Part shown: piece by piece, positions 29,769 to 41,300 of the stretch
How positions within the stretch are numbered: position 1 is the stretch's first letter
Layout of the letters: the number at the start of each line of letters is the position of its first letter
Origin: Phytopythium helicoides
Lineage: Eukaryota > Oomycota > Peronosporomycetes > Pythiales > Pythiaceae
DNA: 64,000 nucleotides
NCBI GenBank assembly: GCA_024867545.1
Contig: JANFNE010000012.1
Span: 1,054,001-1,118,000, forward strand
Reading direction: 5' to 3'
Notes under the pieces: model-generated
What the model saw: only the letters and a program-made list of their open reading frames with translations
What the model was told of the DNA's origin: nothing
The model's database searches: none
Program-made: the position numbers and the translations under genes

Positions 29769-30281
29769 ATGCCGCGCCTGGGGCGATCGATCAAGAAGCG
29801 CGGCAAGGTCAAGGTGACGCGCAAGCAGAAGCCGCTGCGCAAGTTCAAGAGCCGCTACGTGCGCGACCCGGGCGTGCAGGCGCAGTGGGACCACAAGCTG
29901 ACCACGCGGCAGAACTACGAGAGGATCGGGCTGCAGGCCGACCCGAACGCGCACCAGGCGCTGCGCGAGAGCGTCGAGGGCGCCGAGGGATCGCTGGCGG
30001 CGGCAGATGAGGAGCGGCTCTTCCACGTGCCCGACAGCGACTTCCTGAACGAGCGCAACCCGCGCAGAGCCGAGAACCACATGTCGGAGGAGGAGATCAA
30101 GTACCTGCGCAAGCTCATCGCCAAGCACAAGGACGACTTCAAGGCCATGGAGAGAGACATCAAGACCAACAACATGCAGTGGACAGCCACCAAGCTCAAG
30201 AGCCGCTGCGCGCGCCTCGAGCTGCTGGACGCGCGGCTCATCAAGAACGCGGCCGCACCCGCAGAGACCAGCGAGTCCTAG
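29769..30281 (+). CDS. NOP16: Ribosome biogenesis protein NOP16
   Basis: 170 residues. The very basic N-terminus (MPRLGRSIKKRGKVKVTRKQ) is followed by the family run QAQWDHKLTTRQNYERIGLQ, a central acidic spacer, and a C-terminal helical part that includes 'EEEIKYLRKLIAKH' and 'NNMQWTATKLKSRC'. Nop16 is a nucleolar factor of 60S pre-ribosome assembly, and its length matches the family. Confidence 0.88.
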   Translation: MPRLGRSIKKRGKVKVTRKQKPLRKFKSRYVRDPGVQAQWDHKLTTRQNYERIGLQADPNAHQALRESVEGAEGSLAAADEERLFHVPDSDFLNERNPRRAENHMSEEEIKYLRKLIAKHKDDFKAMERDIKTNNMQWTATKLKSRCARLELLDARLIKNAAAPAETSES

Positions 30282-30715
30282 ACGCTCTAACCTTTTTGCT
30301 CAACACATGTATAGTTTGCACGCACACACACACAACTTGCAAGACGCACAGTGTTCAGGCACATGCCGCTTTGTTCGCATTTCGGGTCAGTTCGTACAAC
30401 GAGGGATGGCTCTACGCTACGCTACGGGGAGAGAGCATGGAGCTCCCGTCGGTCGCTCGAGGCGAGCCGACCCGAGGCGATCGAGGGAGGAGAAGTGGTA
30501 AGTCCACGCGCGTCTCTTTTCGTGCTGCGGTCTCCGGACTCGTTGTGCGTTGCTGGCTGGCGCTGGCGTGGGGCTGGTGGACTGGTGCTCTAATAAATAC
30601 TTCCCTCGTCTCCTCTCGACCCTCGTCCTCTCCTCTCTCTCTTCATCTTCTCCACCCACTCGCTCATTTCTACATGCAGCAGCAGCCACCTCCCGCTGAC
30701 CTCCCCGCTCGCCAT
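30282..30715. other. Convergent intergenic region
   Basis: 433 bases between the NOP16 stop and the stop of the next gene; no gene seen. Pyrimidine-rich from about 30600. Confidence 0.5.
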
Positions 30716-33262
30716 TTAGGCAGATGACACCGTCACGTGCTGGATGGGTGGCGACGGCGCAGCCTCCGGCGAAGACGTCGCTCCGGATGACGCCGCGGGC
30801 GACACCGAGGCTGACGAACCAGGCGATGCCGAGGTCGATGGGGAACGCAAAACCGCATTCCCACACGGGCGAGCCGACCGTGACACGAACGACTGCGAAA
30901 GAGGCGACGGTGCAATTGCAGGAGGTGCCGCCGGAGCCACAGCCGGCGACAGCGACGGCGACGAAGCCAACAGGCTTGCTGCCATTGCGCGGCCCGCACC
31001 ATCCGACAGGTGCAGTGTAGCCGTCACCGGTCGGCGCTGCTGAGGCACAGGCACAACTCGAATCTTCTCGCTCGGTGTTGCCGAAACTGAAGTCGCTGCG
31101 GTGGGAGCAACCGGCGTCTTCTTGATGGCAGTCTGCTCAGCCTTGATAACAGTTGAGGTCGGGTCCGACGTGCCATCCGGCCCCACCGCCGAGCCTGTAT
31201 TCGCAGCCGCAGCGGCCGCCGCAGCTGCCGCAGCCTTGTTTGCCGCAGCCTCCGCGGCGAGAGACTCGCTTGCGGCAATAGCAGCCGCCGCTGCAGCCGC
31301 AGACGCAGCTGCAACGTGAGGGAGCTTCTTGTGCGCCACTGCGCGCTTGTGATACGCTCGCTTGGCGGCACGAAGCTGGTTCTGCACCTGGCATCGTGGG
31401 CAAGGGCCGCCCTTGCGGTGGCGGTGCTTCGTACCCTCAACTTTATGCTCGGTCGCCTCAATCTTGCGCTTAAGCTCGCGCAGGTCCTGCGGCAAGTTTG
31501 CCAGATCCGGCAACGGCAAGTTCTCCAACTTGGCAAGCGCCAGCTTCGACAGTACTGTGCCACCGGGACCCACAATACCCTTGACATCCAAATCTTGCTC
31601 CGTGAACGTGCCTTCAAGATCAGCGAATGTCTCCTGCATCTTGAGTAGCATCCGCTTGCGCTCCTCGCGCTTCTTGGGCTGTTTTTTCTCTCCTTTCAAG
31701 CCCTTGGCCCCAGGCGCCGAGTTGATTCCATTGGGACCACCAACCGACATGGCATCTGGCCCAGCGAGAAGAGGAACAAACGCTCCAAGTGCAGCTTCGG
31801 GGTCTTGTCCACCGAATGCCAGACTTGACGCCAGCGAACCACCAAGCTGGTGGCTTTGCTGACCTTGCTGCTGCGAAGTCGACGCAGTAGTCGGCATTCC
31901 ATTTGCACCTGTTGTCGATGATGCGCTGGCATCAGAACTAGTCGAGGCCATCGATGCCGAAGTGCCAGCGGCGTTTGCGTTACCATTCGCCGCGCCAGGG
32001 GCGACTCCGCTTGGGATGCTAAAGTTGACGAGCTGGACCTGGTTCTTGTACGGATGATGCAGCTTGCGCTTGTGCAGGCACGAGCTCAGGATGTGGCTCA
32101 CAGTGCGATTTTGGAACGTGCCAAAGTCGATGCTATTCCAATCCTCGACAATGTCGACGTTCGACGGGCTCTTGGAAATGCGTTCGGCGCGTGGGCTGCT
32201 GGCCATCATTAGCTTCTTGAAAGGAGCTGACGTAGCATTGCTTCCCATTGAATTGACACCATTGCGGCTATTGATCGAAGAGGTGGTGGACCCTGATGTT
32301 GAACCAATCCGTCCACCATTCACGGCGGAGCTGGTGGAGGCTGAGCCGTGATGCCGCAGGTGCTCCTGCTGCTGCGCTTCCATCTCGAGGTCCCACTGGA
32401 GGAACCGGTTCTCTCGGTCACAGAGCACGGCGTGGTCGATGGACGCCAGTAGGTCTTGCTCATATCCGTCGTTCTCCATGCCCCAGACGATTGCATCGTC
32501 ATCGTCTCCTGCGGGCTGGTCACCTGACTTGCTTTCACTATCACTAACATCAGACGCTTGCTGGTGGCGCGACCTGTACAGCGCGTGGTTGGCCGACACC
32601 CTCTGGCGCTTGAGTCCGCGTCCGGCGTCGTCCGACAATGCAGCATCCTGCAACTCACTCTCCTCGTTATCATCCATGAGCGCCGCCGCGAGCGACGACT
32701 TCTTGTCCATGAGCAGCATGGGCGGCGCGCGCGAGGCGAGCGACGTGGACTTGAGCGCGGCCATGAAAGACTTGGGCGGCACGAACGCTTTGGCGGCATC
32801 TGCTGGCGCGCTCGCTTGTCTGTGCGACTGCTTGGCGATGTCGAGGTGCTGCTGCTCGTGGTGTGAGTCCAGCACGTCCATGCGGTGGTCCAGCTCAAGG
32901 TCTAGCTCGATCCACCGCTGCAGCTCGTCGTGCTGCAGCTCAACGTCCATCATGACTGCCTCGGAGCTGGTGGTGCTGCCGTCGGTGCTGTTGCTGCTGA
33001 GTCTCTCGCATTCGGCGTCCTCTAGGTCAATGTCCACGTCGTGGTCTGCGCCGGCGGCGAGCGGGAAGAGCCGCAGCAGCTGCGCGTCCTGGCTGACGAG
33101 CGAGTCGACGCGCTGCACGGCCTCGGAGGCGTCGCAGGACGACTCGGAGAACTCCTTCATGATGTGCAGGAACTCGACGCAGGTCTGCGATCGCATGGCG
33201 CCGTCGTGCGGCGTGGTCACGGGCGCGGCGTCGTTGCCTGCTAGCCGCTGGCTCGCGTCCAT
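30716..33262 (-). CDS. Large low-complexity, nuclear-looking protein, function unknown
   Basis: 848 residues, ATG at 33262. The N-terminal ~130 residues are acidic and helical. A stretch near residue 370 (NSIDFGTFQNRTVSHILSSC, then HKRKLHHPYKN) looks folded and conserved. A basic segment follows (KKQPKKREERKRMLLKMQET), then a helical region ending in a Cys/His/Lys-rich run (HRHRKGGPCPRCQVQNQ, then AYHKRAVAHKK) that could bind a metal or nucleic acid. Poly-Ala tracts and a Ser/Pro/Ala-rich tail close the protein. Basic clusters and homopolymers suggest a nuclear regulatory or chromatin protein, but I recognise no family. A single uninterrupted frame with long structured stretches makes it real. 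Confidence 0.7.
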   Translation of the reverse strand: MDASQRLAGNDAAPVTTPHDGAMRSQTCVEFLHIMKEFSESSCDASEAVQRVDSLVSQDAQLLRLFPLAAGADHDVDIDLEDAECERLSSNSTDGSTTSSEAVMMDVELQHDELQRWIELDLELDHRMDVLDSHHEQQHLDIAKQSHRQASAPADAAKAFVPPKSFMAALKSTSLASRAPPMLLMDKKSSLAAALMDDNEESELQDAALSDDAGRGLKRQRVSANHALYRSRHQQASDVSDSESKSGDQPAGDDDDAIVWGMENDGYEQDLLASIDHAVLCDRENRFLQWDLEMEAQQQEHLRHHGSASTSSAVNGGRIGSTSGSTTSSINSRNGVNSMGSNATSAPFKKLMMASSPRAERISKSPSNVDIVEDWNSIDFGTFQNRTVSHILSSCLHKRKLHHPYKNQVQLVNFSIPSGVAPGAANGNANAAGTSASMASTSSDASASSTTGANGMPTTASTSQQQGQQSHQLGGSLASSLAFGGQDPEAALGAFVPLLAGPDAMSVGGPNGINSAPGAKGLKGEKKQPKKREERKRMLLKMQETFADLEGTFTEQDLDVKGIVGPGGTVLSKLALAKLENLPLPDLANLPQDLRELKRKIEATEHKVEGTKHRHRKGGPCPRCQVQNQLRAAKRAYHKRAVAHKKLPHVAAASAAAAAAAIAASESLAAEAAANKAAAAAAAAAAANTGSAVGPDGTSDPTSTVIKAEQTAIKKTPVAPTAATSVSATPSEKIRVVPVPQQRRPVTATLHLSDGAGRAMAASLLASSPSLSPAVAPAAPPAIAPSPLSQSFVSRSARPCGNAVLRSPSTSASPGSSASVSPAASSGATSSPEAAPSPPIQHVTVSSA

Positions 33263-34989
33263 CTTGGCGGGTTGACACGGGAAAGGCAGCGCGTTAGCGA
33301 CGGCGGTTCTCGGGCTACAGCGCGCCCCGAGAGCCCGCGCGGGGCTCGTTCGGCGCGCGGCGCGCTCGCGCTCACGTACGGTGGGGTGACGGGTGTCGGT
33401 CTCGCGGCCGGGCAGGAGAGCGCGCGTCGGCTGTCGACCGCTGCGCGACCGTCGGCTGATCCTGGCGGCGGGTTATCTTTCGCTTTGCGCGTGGGCAGCC
33501 AGCAAGCCAAGCGACGGAAAAACCTCTATCGGCTGACCCAAAGATATGCGGTATGGGAGGCTCCCGCTGCGACCGCGCGACACGTGCCAATCTCGGGGTG
33601 TATTAGGTTGCGGAGGGACCTGTCCGGCGCCGAACCCGACTTGTTTATATACTGTAACGAGTGGATACACGTAGTGTCCATCTATGTGTATTAGCACAGG
33701 GTATGTAATATAAAAGGGAAAGTCGCTGCGGTTAGGGTGGAGAGCATAAACTGGCGAGCGCGCGTTTTTCGAGGTTTAAAGTTTGACTGGACAGATGTAT
33801 GCTGTCACACCATCAATCAAATCACCATTCGAGGTTTTTCAGTGCGTCTTTCGTTCGATTGGAAGGGTTATGCGTTTGTAAAGGCCAGATATTTGATTTG
33901 ACAGGCAGTCACCACGTGGCGACGACCGCCTACTAAGTGACGTCGTGCCGCTCTTCCAATCTGCATCAACCATAGTGAACCCAAGTGAACGCTGCCCCAT
34001 GCAAAGGCCTGCCTACAGCGATGGGGATGATCATCATCATCCCCTCTGCTTCACGGCCAGCACCGGCGTATAATCGCCCGCGGAGCTCCCCGCTCCATGC
34101 CGTTGATGGTTCAGAAACGGCGGTGGCTGGGCAGTCGCGCGCTCATTTCCGTTCAGCAGTGTTTCGTCCAACGACCACACCGCACGCACGGTGGCACCCG
34201 CAAGCACACCAACTTTTTGACCTGCCGCGGCAGGTGACGTCGATGCCCAAGGCAGGAGCGTCGAGGAGCGAGCGTCTCGGTCTCTCGCCACCCGCTGCCG
34301 CCGAGGTCAACTGTCGGTACGGCCCATCCCCGCGCTCTCTTGGGAATCGAAGGGACCAGACCGGGTGCTGTTCGCGGGCATTGACCAAGCTTCATGCACA
34401 AGCACAGGCGAGTCAACTGACACGCTCGCCGCTGCGTGCCGAGGCACCGCCGCTGGAAGGTTCCAGTCGATCCACAGACGGGCAGAGCTTGAGGATCGCT
34501 CCATCCGGACGAGCGTCATCAGGAGCGGTGAAGTACCGTACACGGGAGAGGAGTGGAGTCGACGGCGCATCCGGGATTTGGCAAACGCCGCCGAGCTTCG
34601 CTTTGAGCTGTGAACAGCAGGTGGACCTCAGCATGACTTTGGCCATTGAGATGGAGCTGCACGCCAAGCAGGACGTGACGGCAGAGCTCTTGGTGGAGCA
34701 AGGAAGCGTACAGTACAAAAGGTACCCATCGCTCTGTCTCCCTCGTCTGAATGCAAATCTCGCCATGCTATTGGCCAAATCTTGGCGATTTCGCAGCGAT
34801 CATTGGATGAAATCGAGTTGATGTAATGGATACATTTCGGTAGTCGTCATCACATCCACGGTTTGTCTTGTTGCAGCTTGCAACACTGCAACGCAACACA
34901 ACAATCACGAGAAATGCGTCTCCGTTCTCCAATACCATTGCATCAATACAAAGCACGCCACATACATACCACAAATCACCTTGCACGCG
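33263..34989. other. 1.7-kb gap with palindromes and one doubtful frame
   Basis: Upstream of the 848-residue protein and downstream of PIF1. It contains a perfect 16-bp palindrome at 34220-34235 and a 9-bp-arm inverted repeat at 34023-34044. A plus-strand frame from the ATG 34021 to 34821 (266 codons) has no recognisable domain, and a minus-strand frame overlaps it; neither is called. Confidence 0.45.
34220..34235. repeat. 16-bp perfect palindrome
   Basis: acctgccgcggcaggt equals its own reverse complement and is followed directly by gacgtcg. Not tied to a clear promoter. Confidence 0.6.
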
Positions 34990-37695
34990 TCACGGAGCCG
35001 TCACAAAGAAATCCTCCGTGATCACTGGCGTCGTCATCTCTCGAGTATCACCGCCCTTGCCCAGATCCTTGTAGAACTCACGCACGGCCTCGCTGCAGAT
35101 AAATGACCCAGGGAACAGGTTCTTGACAATCAGCCCACGTAGATCGGTCACTCGCGACAGCGCTGTGTACAGCTGGCCGTGGGCGAACACGCGCTTGACG
35201 TCGACTTCGAGCAATTGAAGGGTCATGCCCTGTGCCTTGTGCACCGTCGACGCATAACCAAGTCGGACTGGCATGTAGCTGAACAAAGTCCTGGCCAGGA
35301 ACACGTCCGACTCCTCCGGATCTTTGTATGGAAAGTACTCGATCGTCGCCGTGTTGTTGTCTTGTAGTCGGAGCTCAATCTTGCTGGAGCTTGCTGAGGT
35401 CACGCAGCCCTGTGTGCCGTTCACAATCCCATTCCCGATGTTCTGGGTCACGACGACTTGACAGCCGACTGACAACTTCACGAACTCGGGGATACCATCC
35501 GCTCTCCGGTACACATCAGCTTTCTTTGGATTCGCAAACTGGGATACCCGAACGTTGTACGTCATCACTTCGGCTTGACGTTCGTGAATCAGCGCATTCA
35601 GCTCCCGCTCATTGATCGTGTCGACCTCCTTATTGGTCGACACAATCATCATGGGTCTCAAACCATTTGCGTACTCGGGGGCAATGCTCGTACATTTCCG
35701 CAAAGCAGCAAGCGTGGGTTCCGTGCATCGCGCAAAGCGCACTTCGTTCAGCAGACTCACGAACACTGGGTCATTTTGTCGGAAGCACTTTGTGAACTGG
35801 AATGCATGAAACTTGGCACGCGCATACTCGAGAGAACGAAACATAAATGCACCTTCGACAGGCGGCAGCTGGCACAGATCGCCCACGAGGATCATCTGCA
35901 CGCCTCCAAACGGCTTCTTGTTCATGCGGATTTCTTGCAGGTACTGGGAAATACGATCCAACATCTGCGCGCTCACCATACTGATCTCATCGATTAGGAT
36001 CACTTGAACAGCTCGTAACGCCTTGAGAGTAGGTTTCAGGAATGACGCGGATCGCACACGCTTGACCCAATCGCTGACAGATCCACGGCCAAGGCCAATT
36101 CCAAGGTACGAATGTAGAGTGCGGCCCTTGATGAGCGACGCCGCCTTCCCGGTAGGAGCACACAAACCACACACGGGCTGGTCATTGATCGAAGTCAACG
36201 AGTCTTTCAGCAAGTTCATGATCCGGTTGATGACAGCCGACTTCCCGTATCCTGCCGGCGCCACCAACAACAAGTTACGCCGCTCTTCAACAGCCAGCCG
36301 AATGAACTCGGACTGCTCGTCGGAAAATACAAGCTCCGGCTCGGCTGGAGGACTTTGCGCATCGTGTGGGGAGGCTAAGCCGGATGGCTCAAAAGATCCA
36401 TCTCCACTCGTCTCTGCTAATGGTTCAGTGTCATACTGAGTTAGACGCGCAAACATTTCTTCGGTTGAAATGCTGGGATGAGCTGCTGCGCCGGCGTTCC
36501 AATCCCGCTCCTGACGGCTCAACTCAAAAGATCCATGCTCAGCAACTGCTGGTGGATTAGACGTCATGGATGGGGTGGGAGGTGAGCGCTCAGTCTTGAG
36601 CGCGGATGCATCATTGCTGCTGCGAATAGCGGAGGCTGCTGCAAATTCTGTCTTGTATTGAGGGTGCTGTGGAGGTTCCGGGTCTAGCAGCTCAATCGGG
36701 CGCTCTGCACTCGATCCAGCGGATCTGGACGCTTGGCGTAAAGGTGTGTGTTGTTGCTGCGGCTCGCGACCTTGCAAGAATTCTCTCGTTTGCTTCAGTC
36801 TAGCAGCGAATGCACTCAATGAGCTCGATCCATCAGAGTTTGCTGCTTGCCGCGTGGATACCAGTACTTGTCCAAGCTGCCGTTCTCGCATTCGGTCTCT
36901 CTCACGCCTCCTTAAATGCTCACCAAATAGATTCGAATCAAGGACTGAGCCAGGTTGAACAAGCCCGCTCCCAGTCGTGTTGGTGAGCAGCTCGAGCTTC
37001 GGTCTTGGTGCTGGAAGATCTCGAACGCTAGGTGAATCACGAAGCAGCCGTGTCATAGGAGACGAGCTCTGCTGATTAGCCGGGGTATGCTCAAACCGCC
37101 GAGCGGGAGGCAGGACGTGGTAATCCTCGGTTCCCTCCGCGTCGCTGTCCAGCACGTCGACGATGTCGGCGAAGTCGTCCATGTCGCCTCGGAACCTAGA
37201 TCTCATTTGTCTCTTGCCCGCGATTTCACCCTCGCCCTCGGGCTCAGCAGCAGCACTTCTCTTTCCCAGTGGAGCTGGTGGTGCCACCACTAGCAAGTGG
37301 ATCTGCTCAGGCCCTGGCGGCGACAACCCCTCGGCCGAGAGGTATCTGCCGAGTGGCTTGGTGGCTCTCAAAGCCGCGTTCGGCCGCTCCAGCATCTCGA
37401 AGACGGCCTCATGCAGCGCGGAGCCCCTGATCTCGAGCGTGAGCGCCGCGTCGTGCTCGTCCGAGAGCCACTTGAGCCCCTCCTCGCGCTGCTGCACCGC
37501 CAGGAAGAGCAGCAGCACGTCCGCGTCCACGTGCCGCAGGTCCCGCGGCTTCTTGCGCTTCACGGCCTCCTTAAGCTCGCCCACGAGCCGCGAGGGCTCT
37601 GCAGACACGCAGAACACGCCGCCAGCCGTCGCTGCACGCCTGTCGTCCGCGTCCGCGAGCAGCAGCGCGCACGAGAGCGTCACGGCGGCCGCCAT
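34990..37695 (-). CDS. PIF1: PIF1-family 5'-3' DNA helicase
   Basis: 901 residues from the ATG at 37695, which has an ideal context (gccaccATGg). An upstream in-frame ATG at 37767 would add 24 residues, perhaps a mitochondrial presequence. The first ~460 residues are mostly disordered and Ser/Pro-rich. The helicase core begins at 'LVFSDEQSEFIRLAVEE': Walker A APAGYGKSAV (~481), 'CGLCAPTGKAASLI', GRTLHSYLGIG, Walker B ILIDEISMVS (~567), ILVGDLCQLPPVEG, FTKCFRQND, and late motifs VHKAQGMTL and 'YTALSRVTDLRGLIV'. This full SF1B PIF1 series unwinds G-quadruplexes and displaces telomerase in nucleus and mitochondria of eukaryotes. Confidence 0.93.
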   Translation of the reverse strand: MAAAVTLSCALLLADADDRRAATAGGVFCVSAEPSRLVGELKEAVKRKKPRDLRHVDADVLLLFLAVQQREEGLKWLSDEHDAALTLEIRGSALHEAVFEMLERPNAALRATKPLGRYLSAEGLSPPGPEQIHLLVVAPPAPLGKRSAAAEPEGEGEIAGKRQMRSRFRGDMDDFADIVDVLDSDAEGTEDYHVLPPARRFEHTPANQQSSSPMTRLLRDSPSVRDLPAPRPKLELLTNTTGSGLVQPGSVLDSNLFGEHLRRRERDRMRERQLGQVLVSTRQAANSDGSSSLSAFAARLKQTREFLQGREPQQQHTPLRQASRSAGSSAERPIELLDPEPPQHPQYKTEFAAASAIRSSNDASALKTERSPPTPSMTSNPPAVAEHGSFELSRQERDWNAGAAAHPSISTEEMFARLTQYDTEPLAETSGDGSFEPSGLASPHDAQSPPAEPELVFSDEQSEFIRLAVEERRNLLLVAPAGYGKSAVINRIMNLLKDSLTSINDQPVCGLCAPTGKAASLIKGRTLHSYLGIGLGRGSVSDWVKRVRSASFLKPTLKALRAVQVILIDEISMVSAQMLDRISQYLQEIRMNKKPFGGVQMILVGDLCQLPPVEGAFMFRSLEYARAKFHAFQFTKCFRQNDPVFVSLLNEVRFARCTEPTLAALRKCTSIAPEYANGLRPMMIVSTNKEVDTINERELNALIHERQAEVMTYNVRVSQFANPKKADVYRRADGIPEFVKLSVGCQVVVTQNIGNGIVNGTQGCVTSASSSKIELRLQDNNTATIEYFPYKDPEESDVFLARTLFSYMPVRLGYASTVHKAQGMTLQLLEVDVKRVFAHGQLYTALSRVTDLRGLIVKNLFPGSFICSEAVREFYKDLGKGGDTREMTTPVITEDFFVTAP

Positions 37696-38361
37696 GGTGG
37701 CGGGAGCGGCGACGTTCAAATCTTTGAATGAATGACTTGGAGTTTGTATGGACAAGAGACTCCGCATCAGACATGAGGAGGTCAGAGTCAGAGGAGATGG
37801 CTACACTCCACTTCAACGTCAGGAGGACCAGTGGTTGGTTGCTTGCGAGCGCTGAGCGTTCTCGTTGCTTGCTGCATCAGTCGAGTCGATGCAAGCATAC
37901 AAGCCAGCAGAAGCGCACTTGTGCAGGGTTCTGGGGTGGATTTGGTGCTTCCTGAAAGGGAAAGTGTTGCATGCCGAGGTATTTGTCTAGAGGAATTTTG
38001 AGGGACATGAACGCAACCATTCATCAGGATTTGAGTCGTTCTGCCTCCCCGCGTCTGATGGAACTGAAGGTGCTAAATTTATTGGAGGGCAGAAGTCTTG
38101 TCGGACCAGAGGTTGAAGACGCGAAGGCGAAACAGAGGCCGCAGTATTTCGAGACACAGCCAAAATTCAAGTCGGTCAGGTGTTCCATATAGGGTGGCAA
38201 TGAGACATCGCAACTTGCTTATTTATTGCTGCTGTCTTGGAGACGAAATGAATATCGTGTTGGATTCAACCGCGAGACGAGCATGTCAGCAACTCCATGC
38301 CACTCGCCAAGTTGGCACACAGCACGCAAACCTACATATTAAACATCTTACGGAATTACGA
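37696..38361. other. Divergent spacer PIF1 / channel 1
   Basis: 665 bases. The channel frame is open upstream to 38098 but without similarity to its paralogue, so it is treated as leader. No other feature seen. Confidence 0.5.
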
Positions 38362-41300
38362 ATGGCTGGAGCTGTCCAAGAACCAGCCGAAGCAACAACG
38401 GAGCGGAGCGCCATGACGACCAACCAACACGATCTGACTGACCGTCAAGCCGGATCCGTACCACCAGTGACTCTCATCGAGTCCTCGGGAGCTGATCGCA
38501 ACAGTCTTCCGCGTCGCGACTCGACGAAAGACTCCACATTGAGCCCGCTCCCAGATCTAGGACAGCGAAAAGTCTACCCCAAGTTGCAGCTCGCGACACC
38601 GCGCTTATCAAGCTCGAATGACGTCTTCGCCACGGGGATGCCGTTCTCCCATCACGACTCAGTCGAGGAGCAAGAGCGCCTTGCAGCCAACCACGAAACG
38701 CTGCTGGATCGTTTTACACTGCGCAAACGACCATCTATAAACGCTTCTCCAGGTTTGCCAGCACACTCTTCAACTACCTCACTTCACACTCGCTGGTCAT
38801 TCGATCGCTCTATGAAGCGATTTCGCCGTCGTGTACGAGGACTCGCCGCAAGCTCGTTGGAGCCCATTGCTCCTGGGAGCACTTTCATGATCTGCAGACA
38901 GACACTGATGATGCTCGTCGTTCTGTTCGAGCTCTTCTTCATACCATTTGCAGGACTCTACTTGACCGACCGCGAGTACATTGATAGTGCGAAGGGGAGT
39001 GTTCGTCGGATCAATGTGGTAGTGGAAGCGATTATGCTCATCGACTGTTTGCTGAATTTCAACACCGCGCTCCACGATACCCGACACGGACACCACATCC
39101 TCATTCTGAGGAGGCGAGACATTGCTACTCAATACCTTCGTGGATCGTTTGTGATTGATTTCCTCGCGAGTCTTCCTCTTGAGATATGCACGATTGTACA
39201 GTCTGGGAACACGTGTGGTCCATTGATTGCCGAGTATCCGGTGCTCTTCCATATCGAGAACTCCCTCCGACTTCTCCGAATGCGTTGTATCAATCGTGCG
39301 AAGAAGACGCCGTGGATAGTGGACCTCAAACACAGCGCGTCGTCGAAAGGACAAGCCTGGCTTGGGGTGAAGTTTGTTGTTCTACAGACCATGCTCTCGA
39401 TGACGGTATGGCTCGTTGTGTTCGCGCACTACTTGACTTGTGTCTGGCATGCAATCACGGTCGCGTATGTCCCAGAACTGACTAACGACGCCAGCAACCT
39501 GATGAGCTCCTCGCCACCAAGTCGACGCCGGAAACTAGCAAATGAGTACTTTGCCGATTTGCTGGATATTGTCGCGTGCACGTTTGGTCACGTCGATCAC
39601 ACGGGAGTGCCTATTGCCGACGCATTCCGGACGTTGCTGATCGTCTTTGGCGTTCAGTTGTTCGCTTACATGGTGGGCACACTTTCGGTTCTTGTATCCA
39701 ACACGAGCTTCTCGACGCACTCCAAATTCCAGCGCAAAATGCAGAGCCTCGCGTCCAAGATGGAGAAGATGCAGCTACCCGTCGAGCTGCAGAAGCGTGT
39801 GCAGCAGTACTACGCACACTTGTGGGCCGAGTATGACACGCTGTCGGGTGACATTCTCGATTTCTCTCGCGATCTGACTCGACCGCTTGCGTTGGAAGTC
39901 GGACTTTACCGCTACATGAACCTCGTGATGCGTGTGCCGTTCTGGAGCGACTGTAGTCCCGATTTTGTGAGCGCCTTGATCTTGAGTCTGCGCGTTCGTG
40001 TGTACCTTCGAGACGACTACGTGGTACGTCGAGGTGAGATCGGGTCGGAGATGTTCCTGATCCATCGAGGCGTGGGTGAGCGCACCGGGACTCGACAGGA
40101 AGCTGTGAGGTTGACCAACGGCAACTTCTTCGCTGAGATTGCGGTCCTCATGGACTACAAGCGAGTCACGAGTGTGCGCGCGCTCACTCACATGGAGCTT
40201 TGCGTCATGGACCGTGTGAATTTCCACAAGATTCTTGCTCGGTATCATCGTGAGCGTCGTCGAGTGGTGACGCGTATCGTTCGTGCTGGGTTGGAGAACA
40301 AGGACTATCCGGAGATGTGGCAAGATGTCGTATTGATCGGAGCGAGACGAAATCGGGAGGTGAATGTGGGGAAGTCGGAGAGTAACAGTGGAGTTGTAGG
40401 TGGTGGTGGAAGTGTTAAGACTGCGGAAGAGGAGGAGTTGAGTCCTATTGACGCGGCGGAGTTGTTGGTGAGTGCGATGAATATCGAGGACAGTTTTCGT
40501 TTCGGTTCGTCGCTCAAGCTCGATAGTGGCCAAGTCGATGAGACCAAGAGAGGCCGCCAAAGCCTAATTTACAGTGACGATCGAGCGTCGCAGCATTCCA
40601 CGCATAGCACTCGTCAGACCAACAACTCATCCATGTCGTCAAATGGTCGCCGACTGGATCGGCCTCGAAGGACTCGAACTCTTGTGTCTGGACTGCAGGA
40701 TCGCCATAGGAGATCAAGTGAATCTTATCCAGTTTGTTCTCCTTCAGCGACGAGCACCCGAGATCTCTCCACCACAACCCCTGTGCATCTCAAGCGAGAA
40801 ATGAGCAGCGGTAGCAACCAGTCTGTACAATCGGGTGCTTCTACTGGGAAAAGCATCGAGAGGGACAATTGCCATCGTGGATCCGATGAGACCTCCATAC
40901 GAGAGTGCTCCCATCTGCTTCAAGAACTGACGGAGGTTGTCATGCGGCTCAAGCAACGAATCATTCGAATGGACGGGCGCGCAGTCTCTCCTTTGCTTCG
41001 AGTTCAGCATGCAGATCCGCTCAGCAACGACGACGAGTCGTTGGTCGACCTCAAGCTGTCACTCAACTCTCGATCTTCTGGAGACCGAGTCAGTGGAAAC
41101 AGTAGCAACTGCACTGATGCTGCACTTCGTATTACATCGCGTGAGCGCCAATATCGAACGTCGATTAAGGGACAGCGTGTAGCTCTACCACCGCCAAAGC
41201 ATAAGCAGCGGCGGTCCATGAGTCTGACAATCCTGGCACAGACAGCTCTCGAGGAGTGGCACAGACAGCTTCCAAGCAACATCTCAGGCACCCCTGCAAC

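Noticed and set aside
28018..29817. 599-codon open frame on the plus strand
   Set aside because: Exactly antisense to FPGS, Arg/Val/His-biased composition, no domain; a GC-rich shadow.
32439..33275. 278-codon Ser-rich plus-strand frame
   Set aside because: Antisense to the 848-residue protein; Ser runs arise from the opposite-strand repeats.
34021..34821. 266-codon plus-strand frame with an ATG
   Set aside because: No domain, signal or paralogue, and an overlapping minus-strand frame of similar quality; insufficient support for a gene call.
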